DNA of 64,000 nucleotides from Notospermus geniculatus (Eukaryota > Nemertea > Pilidiophora > Heteronemertea > Lineidae). Below, one piece after another: positions 42,802 to 53,683 of this stretch. The translations under genes and the position numbers were made by a program. Within the stretch, counting starts at the first letter, position 1, and each line of letters opens with the position of its first letter. The stretch covers positions 130,938 through 194,937 of the forward strand of contig NMRB01000452.1 in the NCBI GenBank assembly GCA_002633025.1, in the 5' to 3' direction. The notes beneath the pieces are model-generated. The model did not search any database and had not been told where the DNA came from. It saw only the letters and a program-made list of their open reading frames with translations.

Positions 42802-43289
42802 GAGACTGTCTTCAGAGATCAGAGGAAGGGCAAAGTGGTCGAGCTGGATATGGATCCATGGTACCAGCCGGAAGCAAACAAAAAAAAATAAGGCAAATAT
42901 TTAACTTCATCACTTCAGGTCTTCAAAAACCACCGTCACTTAATTTTTTTGAAACTATCTAACCTTTCAGACCTGCATACAAATATTGACGATATGATGG
43001 TACTACTTGATTTTGCAGTGATTGAGTGGGGTTTTTTTGAATCGTGTCCCAATTGAGTGTGGAAGAAGATAGATAGAAATAAAAATTTCCTACCTACTAT
43101 ACCCAGTGATATCAAGACGTTCCCTACATTGTCAATGTAGGGACCATAAATACACTCACGATATAGTCCTGACCTAACTGGCCTCAAAAACCACCCCGAT
43201 TTCATGCAGAATTATCTTCTCAGAGTGTGCCTTTTCACTATTTGTCATGATTTGATTAATATCTGTCGACTATCACGATATTTAAGGTA
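42802..43289. other. No gene recognised
   Basis: Non-coding. A small inverted pair, ccctacattgtcaatgtaggg, lies at 43122-43142. Confidence 0.5.
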
Positions 43290-43440
43290 AAGTGGGGTAA
43301 TAGTAGCCCCCTTTTCACCTATTTTGTAAACTGCACAGGTTATTTCTTGAGGGACACCAAAAAATCTGCCCGAATCTTGTTGTGGCACTTCTTCTGACTG
43401 CATCACTTGAAATTCATGGTACAGCAACCCATAATATGCA

Positions 43441-44100
43441 TCTGAGAGGGCCATGTCGATTTAGAGGAATCGGAGGAATCAGAGGAATCGGGCTGGAAAA
43501 TCCAGAAAATCACCATAAGGTAAAATATAAAATTATCAGAATAGTTAATTCATAACATTTCCTTGGCTATTGAGTTGTTATAATAAACTCATCATAATCC
43601 AGGTTGGTGATAAGACAGTTAAAATGACTTGAGGGCCGAATGCCAGCACTTTAGGAGAAAAGTGCCGAATTGCAAGTTCCACTAAAGCTGTTATGACGTT
43701 TACACAACCACGTGGCTGTGTTTATATATTTAGTACATAATAGTCGTGTGATCGTGTGTGACTGATGGGCTGCAGACTGGATTTTCCTCTGATTAGTTTG
43801 GTTCCCGAACCCACCGCTAGGGCCAAAAGGGTTCGGTATCGGCCTCGTTTGACCTTGACCTCGCACACAGAAATCCGTGTGTCTGACGTCACAGAGGATA
43901 GACTAGTTCGCGATCCTAACATAGCTCACGGTATGTTGGAACCGGGAACCAGTCAATCCTCTGTGACGTCAGACACACAGAATTCTGTGCGTGAGGTCAA
44001 GGTCAAACGAGGCCGATACCGAACTCTTCTGCGCCTAGCGGTGAGTTCGGGAACCAAACTATTCCTCTGATTCCTCTAAATCGACATGGCCTCTGAGAGC
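43441..44100. repeat. Large palindrome with an interrupted left arm
   Basis: The right arm (43957-44100) pairs with 43784-43915 (gtttggttcccgaac, ggtatcggcctcgtttgacc, gtctgacgtcacagagga) and, for its outer end, with 43441-43486 (tctgagagggccatgtcgat, ttagaggaat). About 300 bp at 43487-43783 have no partner and look like a later insertion in the left arm. Confidence 0.8.
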
Positions 44101-45263
44101 CACTTCAAAAGTAGGAGTCAGGGGCTACTACTACCCCGTAGGTATGGGGTAATAGTAGCCCCTGGACAAAAATGTTCACATGTTCAATTTGTTTTCATAA
44201 AATCTTTTTCCTATCGCAACATGACCTTGTTTATGATAATATTGTTTTACATGTAGGTCTGTATCACAAAAAAAACAATCTGACATTTATTTTAAAGAAG
44301 ATTACCTTTATTTAAGGAAAAAACCTATTTGAAGATACGAGGCACAATCATTTGACTAGTCTGACCAGCAGTAAACACAGAGCTTGGCACCTTCTTCGAA
44401 TTATACTATTCAAGTAGCTGTCAACTACTGTTCCGAAGTTATTTTGCAGTAAAAAAACACTTGTTTTTTTTTTAAAGAGCTATTTCAACCACGTTCGGCA
44501 TCCTCACGGTCCTTTACGTATGTGAGTAGCTTGCCATTTTGGTAAATTAACTCCCCAATTTCAAAGGTCCTCACAGAATTTAATCAATAGCTGAAATAAA
44601 CAAGCACCAGTCACTTCTTTCCCCTGATATTTTGTTTTATACATTACAGTTTGTATCTGATACTGTAAATTATTGTGTTTTAACTTGAAATAAGCAGTGA
44701 AAGGGTTAAAATGCATCGAAAATACGAAATTAGGATTGGGATTTGTTGTATTTCATTTTTCCGTCAGGGCCGACGCTACAGCATTACTGACCCTGCTAAG
44801 TACGGAGGAGGCCATCACAAGCCACTCATGTTCCTCACTTGGATGGGGTATTTTACTTGCCCTTGCAAAGACACAAGGTACAAGGCACCACGGCTTAGGA
44901 TTGGGATCAAGGCTAAAATGAAGATATTTCACATTCCCTTCCTCTCAGTAAAGATATAGCGAGTAAAACTATTACCCCGAACCAAGGGGCTACTATTACC
45001 CTCTACGGAAAAATGTTACTAATTTTTTTTTCAGTGAATAGTTAAAACAAATACTTCCTACAGGTGATTCTGCACGTGATGCCTGTTCACTCAACCAACT
45101 CTCAAACATTGGCTTCAGAAAATACTGTTATAAAACCTAATATGTAAAAAGTTTGAACCACTCTTATTTTTGTACAGTTGTTGACTTGAGTACTTCAATG
45201 GTCATTACTCTTAGACAATAGGTGATATAATCATTAACGCTGTCAGTTATGGTAACTAGAGAT

Positions 45264-45748
45264 TAGTCCGAACGTCTGACTCGTATTGCTATTTTTAGAA
45301 TCTGCTGGACGCTAATACAGAGTCAGATGATGAGTAAACGAAGAACCAGATTTTGGTTCTACGTCATCAGCATGATCAGATCACGGATTGGTCGTTCCCG
45401 TATCACGTGACCTCAAACTGTAAAGATGGCGATGCTGTGCATTCGCCGATTCGGCTTTTCGAGAGGAATATTTTTCGTGATTTTGATGACAAACTGCGGT
45501 TTTCTTAATGTTTGTCTGGCTAAGAGTGAACAGAGAGCGTGATTGCGAGTGTAGCTGGTTGAAACAGTAAGTAAAATGCCTGAGAGCAGCGTTGTCAAGT
45601 GATACGATTGCCGTGCACTGAATGTATTCAAAACACGACCTGGAGATGGACGGACCAATCAAAATAGACTCCCCGCGACAGGCTTCATCTGACTCTTGTT
45701 GCGGCCGTCAGTTCTGCAAATGAGCAACAGGAGGCAGTGTTCGGACTA
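45264..45748. mobile_element. 485-bp element with 9-bp target duplication
   Basis: ACTAGAGAT is present on both sides (45255-45263 and 45749-45757). The ends are exact inverses (tagtccgaac, gttcggacta), and gtctgactc near the left has a partner catctgactc-type word at the right. Nine-base duplication is typical of Mutator-like elements. A 38-codon frame inside (45426-45542, signal-peptide-like) is probably chance. Confidence 0.75.
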
Positions 45749-45853
45749 ACTAGAGATACAATATAATCCATGCATGTATTGGTTGTTGAATTGATTCATT
45801 CATTTCTGGAATATCAATCAAAAACCAGGCTGGGGGCTACTATTACCCCACTT

Positions 45854-46439
45854 TGCACTGTACAGGCAAGCCCCCTCTGTGACATCACTTATGGCATGTA
45901 TGGCTGTTCCGTCCTGTGTGGGGATAGGGTGGTGTCATCAATTTTAGAAGGTGGACACGTGTTCTTTGTTTACATTTTGGACTGGCAGTGTCTCGCTTGC
46001 CTGGCACTATTCCAGCAGACTGACTGTTTCTGGTACACCACCTTGTGGTGGATGATACAAGTAGGTAGTGAACTTGAAACTTTCGGCCGTTCAGGGTGGC
46101 GTGCACACAACATTCCTAACCACATTTAGGTTAATATGTCATGAATGCAGCTAGGCCTATTTATTTATTTCTTAATCAGTATTTTTTGAGGCGCTCCCTG
46201 GCCTTCTAAGAGATAGGACTAGGACGTGATATTTGTCATCAAAGTGCAAAGCATGGGGATTGATTTATTCCTGGTTTGGGGAATGAATATAATTATACAT
46301 GTACAAGTCAAGTGAGGAGAGCTGAGCTGTTTTATTGCTCTCCTGCATACTGCAAACTTGCCACACAGGACCTCGGCCCATGTCCAAATCTGACCCCTCT
46401 GAATCACGTTTCACAGGGGTCCGATGGGTCGGTGGAGCC
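45854..46439. other. No gene recognised
   Basis: Only short frames; the longest (45770-46129) has no domain and overlaps the end of the repeat cluster. Confidence 0.5.
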
Positions 46440-46947
46440 TAATGCGGATGTCAGGTCGACCTTGCGATGGCACAGAACAGGCGCAGGCTGACTTTTCTGG
46501 ATGTCTTTGCGTCTGATGCCCAACAGCGAGGAACAAATCAGTCGCCGATCTGGTGTGACATGACTGCAGTTGCGTCTCACTTGCGACGATCGGGATTAGT
46601 CACGGCCAAAAAGATCACGGATCGCAAGAGTTCAACATGTTGAACTTCTGCGACGAATTATGATCCCGACGGGCGTAATCCAGTCGCAGTCGACCTGACT
46701 TGAGTTGCGACGTCGTGCGATTATCCACAAGTTGGTCTATTCTAGTTAACCAATCAGCGACGAGCGTTTTCATACCCTGCATGGGCGCTGCCATCTTGAA
46801 AAAGTCACATGATTGCGAGAACTTTGCGATGCTGTAGTCGCAGTTGACCTGAACACGGTTACGATTCCCAGCGCGCAGATGCTGCCTGTTCCACGACGAT
46901 CGTACACATTTTTCGTTTTTGTGACCTGACCGTGCTTGCGACACCTG

Positions 46948-47182
46948 GACCCATATTCATAAAACTACCGGTACTTAAGTCTAAGGGCCGTATTCTAGAA
47001 CCTTCCTTAACATTAAGGTCCACCTTAAATCTATTGTTCTCGATGGTTTTACAATAGACGTAAGGTCGACCTTAACCTTAAGGAACGTTCTAGAATACGG
47101 GCCTAAGTGTGACACTTACCCTTTGTTCAACACAAAAGATAAGTATCATACTTTGACTTAAGTATGTTTATGAATATGGACC
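46948..47182. mobile_element. Fold-back MITE, middle layer
   Basis: gacccatattcataaa at the left pairs with tttatgaatatggacc at the right; ggtacttaagtc with gacttaagta. CTG flanks both ends (46945-46947, 47183-47185), which would fit a CWG duplication. It is split by the inner element. Confidence 0.65.
46985..47103. mobile_element. 119-bp Harbinger-type MITE, inner layer
   Basis: gggccgtattctagaac is inverted at the right end (gttctagaatacgggcc), and the pairing runs through ccttaa and caatag blocks to the centre. TAA is duplicated (46982-46984, 47104-47106). Confidence 0.85.
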
Positions 47183-47404
47183 CTGATGCCGACTGTTCCG
47201 TCGTAGCGTAGGCAATCGCAGTGTGACCTGACATCCGCATAAGGGATGTAAATGTAATGAGTGGGTATTCACCACACGCGATTCTCCCAACGCATGCGAT
47301 GGTTCTTTGTCATTTCATGCCGCAAAAATGCCTCCCAAACAAAAGCGATTCGCGTGCGATTCCAAATCGCCCGGCGAATCGCTTCTAGTGTGCACCCACC
47401 CTAA

Positions 47405-47650
47405 AGGGCCGGTTTGACGGGCGTTTTTATCGTCGCAATAATCGCCACTTCGCCACTTTTTTGACGCTCAGTAAAAACGGATATCGCTCCGTAGGTCGAT
47501 CGACTGTTGATCGAGTTTTCCATGGCTTTTTTCTCTCGCTGGCGATGTCACCCGCTGTTGGCATTTTTGGCGTTTTGACGAGCGTTTTGGATGCGATATC
47601 GCCAACCGCGTTGAAATCGCCGCGATAAAAACGCCCGCCAAACCGGCCCT
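47405..47650. mobile_element. Harbinger-type MITE, 246 bp
   Basis: The left end agggccggtttgacgggcgt followed by ttttatcg is inverted at the right end with one mismatch. TAA is duplicated (47402-47404, 47651-47653). The inside has gatatcgc and gcgatatc pairs. Non-coding. Confidence 0.82.
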
Positions 47651-47895
47651 TAACGGACGACGGACGCATAACCATTGTAAGAGCTCACCACAGGTGAGCT
47701 AAAAAGCTGGAGTGAGTATTTATTCATTTCAACTTAACAATATTCGATTTAAACTTTAAAAAATTGCGCTTCAACTGAAAAATATTGCTGCCAACTTTAA
47801 AGATTTAGTTCACAATTTTTGAAGCAAACGGCTTTAAGGAAATAAAATGCAACGTCATAAAGTGAATGACTTTTTGTAGAAGGGAGTACACTTAC

Positions 47896-48031
47896 CAACA
47901 AGTTCGTGGAGCTTATCGAGAAAGAACCTGCGGAACGGATTATCCTCAGGAGGGGTAAATGATTTTAAGTAGAGAGCGGCGTCAAAGTCGGATTGGTACC
48001 CGACGTCAAATATTTTCCTATTTCCACTCAT
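47896..48031 (-). CDS. Candidate first exon of an NNMT/PNMT-type methyltransferase
   Basis: ATG at 48029-48031 opens MSGNRKIFDVGYQSDFDAAL and the exon continues YLKSF..FRRFFLDKLHELVG to a perfect donor (g/gtaagt, 47895). The order Y-x-x-x-FD-x-x-x-YL followed by FFLDxLH is what I expect at the start of nicotinamide/phenylethanolamine N-methyltransferase relatives, before the SAM-binding exon. The exon is 45 codons plus one base. The next exon (with a D-I-G-S-G-P-type motif) was not found below it, where MITEs begin, so the gene may be long-introned or a fragment. Confidence 0.42.
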
Positions 48032-48825
48032 GATTAACGGAATATTAAATTGAGCTTTGTCGATTGATCCAAACGCTGATCGTTGACAAAAGGGAAAAGA
48101 AGAAATGTCGACGTGTGCAAGATCAAAATATCTCAGGCTATAAAATGAAATCACCTTCCCGTAGGCTGACCTGCGAAATATAGATCAATATAACGCTACT
48201 GGAGTGCTGGTCCACAATTTATGGCCAAATTATATCGAGAACACACAATCACCCCTGCCATTATGCGTTTTGCTCTACTTTTCGTGCGCTAAATACTGTC
48301 TTTTCATCTCTAAACACCGGTTCAGCGTATGCAAACCAAACCCATTCATAATGATATGCAGAGGATCATTGTGTACTAATAACCAGCTTACTGGATATAG
48401 CAAAATCATAAAAAGCATAACATAATCTCAAACCTAGTACCCAAAGTTATACCCAGTTGAGATGTACAAAAAGTGTTATGCCTGTCATGGTTTTTTACAC
48501 GGGAACGAGGTGCAGATGGCACGTGCAGAGGGAGCGCATCTTATGCAAGGCCCCATAACAGTTGTTGTTCACTATCGGAGGCCATTTCGAGAAAAAAGCA
48601 AAAGAAGGATTTTAGTTTAATGGAGAATACATTACACAGTCAAACTTCGAAGGTGGATTCTGCAAAATCTGTCGCTTCGAAATCGATGTGAACTCCACGA
48701 AATGTTCATTGTGACCAGCTGAATTCGATTATGCAATTAACTTTTTAACAAAAGTTTGAACGAACCTCGTTTCCAGGTACATGTTCGTGCATAGCCATCT
48801 CTGAGAAAACCTCTTTCTTCTGATG
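48032..48825. other. No gene recognised; would be promoter side of the methyltransferase exon
   Basis: No TATA box or repeat end is clear. Short frames only. Confidence 0.4.
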
Positions 48826-49037
48826 TTAAAGGAGCACGGTATTGGCTCTCAAATGCGTTATTTGACTGCCGACGTAGAGGGAGCCCCCTAGCGGCAGTAA
48901 TACGAACTACAGAAATGCATTACAAAATGTACGGAGGAAATCGGGTCAACTCGCCAATACGTCGTTGGTCCCTGCGTTGGAGAGTGGCACAGTGGCGCCG
49001 GCTGTCGAGAAAAAGTGGCAATACCGTGCTCCTTTAA
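48826..49037 (+). mobile_element. TTAA-flanked MITE, copy 2 (best preserved)
   Basis: TTAA at 48826-48829 and 49034-49037. The left end aggagcacggtattg is exactly inverted at the right (caataccgtgctcct). The inside (gcgttatttgactgccgacg, tagcggcagtaa, gcgccggctgtcg) matches copy 1 closely. Confidence 0.85.
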
Positions 49038-50810
49038 GTTTACTGCTACGCGGTGGCTCTGCAATCGATCGATCGACCTGTCGCGACGTCGCATCTAACA
49101 TGTTGACGTTGCGTCATGAAAAAAAAGTGCAAATTTTTGTAGGCCTAGGTATATAATGATAATGAGTATTTAAATGATTAGGAATAATAAGACAAAAACG
49201 TTTTTTTCGCCAACCTATCTCCTCATTTTAAGGAAAAAAGCGAGGTGATTAAAGAAATTTTCATTAAGGATATGTAAAGTTTACTGTTAGGCGACCAACA
49301 CAGACGGGTTATTTTCACGCCAGAAATAAATGGAAATTTGCAGGACACATGGACCACACTAGGTAGTGGAGGGCTTAAGGCGGGGGAGAGTGTCTTTGTA
49401 TGTATTCCCGTGGGCTTTCTGCGGGGTTATGGGTGAAATAGGGGGGCTTATTCGGCCCCACGCGGGACCCGCCGCTGCGGCTCGAAAAACACCCCTTTAA
49501 CAGCAATTTTTGGTGCGCTGATGTGCAACACACCTTATGGGGAGTTTCATAATGTTTCATAATGTTCCAGTACCGTATTAAAGATTTATACAACCATGTC
49601 AAAAGCCTTCGAGGCCTTTTCAGTGCACGATATGCAATAGGCCTACAGATATCCGACACTGGGCACTTTCCTCATTTTTATGGAAATGTGTTTAACGTCT
49701 TACGTAATGGAATAGTCAAGGATCTGTATGCAAATGCAGGTAGTCAGTCTCCCAAGGTAACAGAAACCTTACTTTGTTTCGGCACACGGCACACAGTCTG
49801 AACACGCTAAAACGGTTTAGTACAGGTAAACCGGAAGCTGCGTAATGTGTCGCATGCGCATAGCTTTACATGGCGATCATAATCAATCTCGTTCCAATCG
49901 CCGTTAGTTCCCTTCCACATTTTATGAGGGCTTAAACGGAATAATGGAGATAGGTGGCGCTGTGAGGAGTATGGATCATGGATTCTGGTGATCGGTTGTT
50001 TGTTTTAATGAGATACAATGCAATCGACGTCATCTTCGGAGGTACTCGGCTACATTCGGGCGGCCATCGTAACCTACCTCGACTGTATATAGGAGCCTCG
50101 GCGTAGTAATCATCTCGCAAATCACGAGATAATTCAGTGATTCGCCGCAGTGAGTCGGTCGTCTGTGACATTGACTGTAACCTTCCGCACTTGATGATGT
50201 AGTGCAGACCAATGCTGATACTTTTTCACGTGTAAATGGGTTATTTGCGCATTATATCGGTGGGATAATTTTATTTATTGTAGAATCTGAAGTTATTCGG
50301 TGGATTAAGGCACATTTTAGGCAGTGATACCACCGAGGATGGACAACGTTACAATGTCGAAACAAAATGGCCGACCAACCTTCAATTCACCACTTGAGAA
50401 GTTCAACCTGCTGCTATAGCGTGAGTGACCCTTCATCAGGTAAGGTAACATGCTTCAACTCATTTTTCTATATGTAGCAACACTCACAACCCCTAATTGG
50501 TAACTTTGATCATTCAGATCGATAGATTTGAACAGTCTTGTTGAGCATGACCGAAGAAGTAGATCCCGGGGCAAGATGGCGGTCTCCGATATACGTCAGA
50601 GATACGATGTTGGCACGAATCGTTCTCTGACGTTCAGATTGAGATACAATGCTAACACGTAGCGCCACCAAATGCACAACGCCAGACTAAGCTATATGAC
50701 GCAATAGAGATAATTCTACGTCCTGTACGTCAGTGTCAACACTGGATGCTGATGGAACGGACAACGGCGTCACTCACCAGATGAATGAGGTGAGTCACAG
50801 GTGTTAACAG
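49038..50810. other. No gene; the end should contain the 5' LTR of the following element
   Basis: No domain is visible in any frame. The primer-binding site at 50811 implies that an LTR ends at about 50809 (..gtgttaaca). I could not fix its start, because no second LTR was found to compare with. Confidence 0.4.
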
Positions 50811-51479
50811 TGGTAGCAGCGGCTGAGGGCGGTTTTCGGACCGTTTTCCGCGTTTTGGCGTATCTGGCGTATTTGTGTGGTGTTTTTTAGCGTATTAGCG
50901 TTGCGTAAATTTAGTGTGGACTGTGGGTCTCAGCAGTTTCTGGCGTTTCATTGGCGTTTTTCTGGCGGATTTGCGGTGCATTGGATGTACAGGGATCAGT
51001 GTGTAGCGTGGATCATTCGGACATGTCGGAAGGATCTCTATCTGCGTTTTGGATTTTCCGATTTTGTGTTCTGCGACGGAGATATATGGCGTTAATTTCG
51101 TTGGAGTGTTAATAGTCATAGTGGAATAAGGGGAACTTCGGCGGTAAGGAAGATATTTTTCTTACTTTTAGAGTGTTTTTTTTTGTGTAATGTGGCGTTT
51201 TAGTGGCGTACTAATGCGGAGTGAGCGAGCGGACATGGCGGAACTGGCGACTAGCGGCGAGTAAGCAAACTGATTGATTTAGGGCATGTTGACATACATT
51301 CTTGGACGCGTGTATCACTATCAGCTGTTTTTAATCAACGATGGGGACAAAAATTAACCCATCAGTGTTTAGGAAAATGGCCTAGACACTTCGATAGCTT
51401 TCATGAACAAACACTTGGGAAAAAATGAATTAGAGGATTGTTTGCAAAAGTTTGAAGATTTAGAAAATTTATTATCATA

Positions 51480-52020
51480 GAGAGGATGGGGAAAGCATAG
51501 CTCAGTACATAGCCAACTTTGATTAGAAGTATGGAAGGGTGAAGGCTAACAATCTCGTGCTACCTCCAGAAATCTTGGCTTTCAAGTTACTTGGAAGAGC
51601 AGGTCTTTCACAAGAACAAAATATGCTAGTTTTGACTGACATGGACTATGATAAAAAGAATATATTGTTTGAACAGGCACAGAAATCTCTTAAAAAGTTC
51701 AATGGTGGTGTTTGCAAAGGGAGTAGGGTGTGCGTCAACAACAGTGAATAAGGTCGAACTCAGGTTACACAAGCGTGGAAAAGGTGTTCGTGGTACAGGA
51801 GGTAATAAGAGTATTACAGAGGAGGAGGAGGTGGACATGGTGTAGCAGGATCAGCTGGTGGTGATGATAGACCTGAGGCGGATGAATCCGTTGGGTTCTG
51901 ATGGGCAGTCCATGACTTGTAGATGCTGCGGTTCATATCATCATTTTCTGAAAGATTGTCCAGACAGCTGGGAGAATGTTAGGAGAGGGAACCTTGCGAC
52001 TTGTGATGAAAAGGGGAAAG
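51480..52020 (+). pseudogene. Gag with CCHC zinc knuckle
   Basis: A frame reads GESIAQYIANFD, a stop, then KANNLVLPPEILAFKLLGRA and LTDMDYDKKNILFEQAQKSL, typical of the helical gag core of LTR retrotransposons. After frameshifts, SMTCRCCGSYHHFLKDCPDS supplies a C-x2-C-x4-H-x4-C knuckle. Several stops make it inactive. Confidence 0.65.
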
Positions 52021-52077
52021 AAGAAAATGTGCTTCTGTTCACTGGTTTTAACAAGCAAGATATCACAAGACTAGGCG

Positions 52078-52452
52078 TTGATCGAATCAACTAAATATGC
52101 AGTGTTGGATAGTGCCTGCAGTAGCACTGTATGTGGAGCAAGTTCGATGGAGATCTACATAGATTCCTTGGATGATGAAGAAAGAAGTCTTATTACTAAG
52201 AAGCCAAGCAGTAGGGTTTTCAAGTTCGGAGGAGGCTCCCGGCTGTGTTCGAAAGGAGAGTACATGTTCCCTGCCTATTTTGTTGGAGAAAAGGTTAAAA
52301 TCAGGACTGATGTTGTGGAATCCGACATACCGGTACCTCTACTGTTATCAAGAGAAGCGATGAAAAGTGCGAAAGTAAAAACGGACATTGAGGCAGCTCA
52401 AGTATTTGGTAAGGACGTGTCCTTGAATGTTACTTCATCAGGACATTATTGA
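52078..52452 (+). pseudogene. Retroviral-type aspartic protease
   Basis: The frame contains KYAVLDSACSSTVCG, where D-S-A stands at the D-S/T-G catalytic position, and later DIPVPLLLSREAMKSAKV, which fits the second conserved half of retropepsins. It ends with TSSGHY and a stop; the integrase follows after a frameshift within about 50 bases. The frame itself is intact over 124 codons. Confidence 0.65.
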
Positions 52453-52935
52453 ATTCCTCTGCGTAGAGAAGAGACCGGAAAGTCGAGGAGGTGAATGCTG
52501 TTAGGTTAGAAGAACTTTCAGGAATTGAATTGCGTCGTACACTGTTGAAGTTGCACAGGCAGTTTGGACATCCATCTGAAGAAAAGCTCATTGCTTTGCT
52601 GAAAGATGCTTGTGTACGGGAGGAAAAGTACAAAGAGCAGCTACAGACAACATACATTGAGTGTGACATTTGCAAGCAGTATACCAAGACTCCACCACGT
52701 CCTATAGTTGGTCTTCCCATGACACACACGTTCAATGAAGTCGTCTCAATGCACTTAAAGAAGTGGAAGGACAACAGAGGGATTCTGATAGACATGTGGT
52801 CAAGGTACACGTAATCGGTCTTCACTGAGAGGAAGAAATCTACAGATGTGATCGACAACATGATGAGTTTGTGGATAGACACTTTTGGTGTAATGGAAGG
52901 AGTGTTTTCAGACAATGAAGGCAAATTTAGTTAAT
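52453..52935 (+). pseudogene. Integrase, zinc-binding domain and damaged core
   Basis: LHRQFGHPSEEKLIALLKDA and IECDICKQYTKTPPRPIVGL give the H-H-C-C zinc site. The core starts FNEVVSMHLKKW, where the expected first catalytic Asp is His. A stop breaks SRYT/SVFTERK, and SDNEGKF carries the second catalytic Asp. The third catalytic residue lies beyond the break. Inactive. Confidence 0.7.
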
Positions 52936-52960
52936 AGAACTCTGGGTTTGGTGCCATGAA

Positions 52961-53216
52961 AATGACGAGATACTTAGTACATCTGGCACACAAAACCCTA
53001 TCCTGTCTCTGTTCACAAGCAGTTTAAAGATGAATATGATGATACAAAAAGTAATTGAAATAGTCAAAGGACTGCTCTTGATAAAGATGAAGAAAAATAT
53101 TCACAATCTTTTATTTGGCTTTTCAGATGATCAGTAGTGTTTTTGACTGTTTGGAACTGCATGATTGTATTCATGTGCAGTCTACTAGTGATTTCTTCCA
53201 ACTTTTTGAAAAACAT
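52961..53216. other. No gene; likely further decayed LTR-element sequence
   Basis: No frame continues the integrase. A T-rich run precedes the MITE. Confidence 0.4.
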
Positions 53217-53219
53217 TTA

Positions 53220-53621
53220 GGGCCGTATTTACGAAGTGCGATTAGGCCAACACGCGTGTAAATTCATAGTTATTCATGGTAAGGGCCTAGAAAACCATTG
53301 TGTTGCTACCTTGTACGCTGCTTGATCGGCAGCGTTTGCCCGCAGGATAACCACACGCGGTTAACATTCCTGCGTTTACGTGCAGGAGGATCGAAGAAAA
53401 GAGTTGAATGACGCTAAACAAGGCCTGTAGGTTGTTCAATTTTTTCTTTGTCCTCCCGCAGCTAGACAAAGGAAAGTTAACCACGGGTGGTTATCCTGCG
53501 GGTAAAGGCTGCCGATCAAGCAGCGTAAAGGGTAGCAAAACAATGGTTTTCTTGGCCCTTAACGTGAATAACTATAAACTTACCCGCGTGTTGGCCTAAT
53601 CGGGCTTCGTAAATATGGCCC
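53220..53621. mobile_element. GGGCC-ended fold-back MITE (Harbinger-like), copy 2
   Basis: gggccgtatttacgaag at the left pairs with cttcgtaaatatggccc at the right; ggcctagaaaaccattg pairs with caatggttttcttggcc. TTA is duplicated (53217-53219, 53622-53624). The centre matches copy 1 at 17783-18196. It lies 62 bp from a Harbinger pseudogene. Confidence 0.85.
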
Positions 53622-53683
53622 TTAGTGTACTTGTTGCGCAAAACACACACAGCAACCGTGCCTCTTGAGGCAAACTCCGGTCC

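Larger units (their letters stand above)
43290..45853. repeat. Repeat cluster bounded by 22-bp inverted ends (GGGGTAATAGTAGCCCC family)
   Basis: aagtggggtaatagtagccc (43290-43311 with two more Cs) is exactly inverted at 45832-45853. Internal copies of the core occur as an inverted pair at about 44117-44163 and again at about 44980-45000. The cluster may be one 2.56-kb element or several relatives sharing ends. It contains a large palindrome and a 485-bp insertion. No transposase frame is visible. Confidence 0.65.
46440..47242. mobile_element. About 800-bp inverted-repeat element, outer layer of a three-deep nest
   Basis: Left end taatgcggatgtcaggtcga, right end (reverse) ttatgcggatgtcaggtcac. 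The interior repeats gtcgca/tgcgac words. Two further elements lie inside it, one within the other (46948-47182 and 46985-47103). Confidence 0.65.
50811..52960 (+). mobile_element. Decayed LTR retrotransposon, gag - protease - integrase order
   Basis: tggtagcag at 50811-50819 matches the complement of the initiator-Met tRNA 3' end and would be the primer-binding site. Gag remnants start about 51480, followed by a CCHC knuckle (about 51915), a protease (about 52078-52450) and an integrase zinc-binding and core start (about 52491-52935). RT, RNase H and the 3' LTR are absent. Integrase directly after protease is the order of Ty1/copia or of Gmr1-like Ty3 elements, not of ordinary Ty3/gypsy. Confidence 0.75.

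Noticed and set aside
42636-42962. A Gly/Arg-rich 108-codon frame
   Set aside because: It is produced by the G-run cluster; no start context, domain or splice sites.
45426-45542. A 38-codon frame with a signal-peptide-like start
   Set aside because: It lies inside the 485-bp element with the 9-bp duplication and has no further support.
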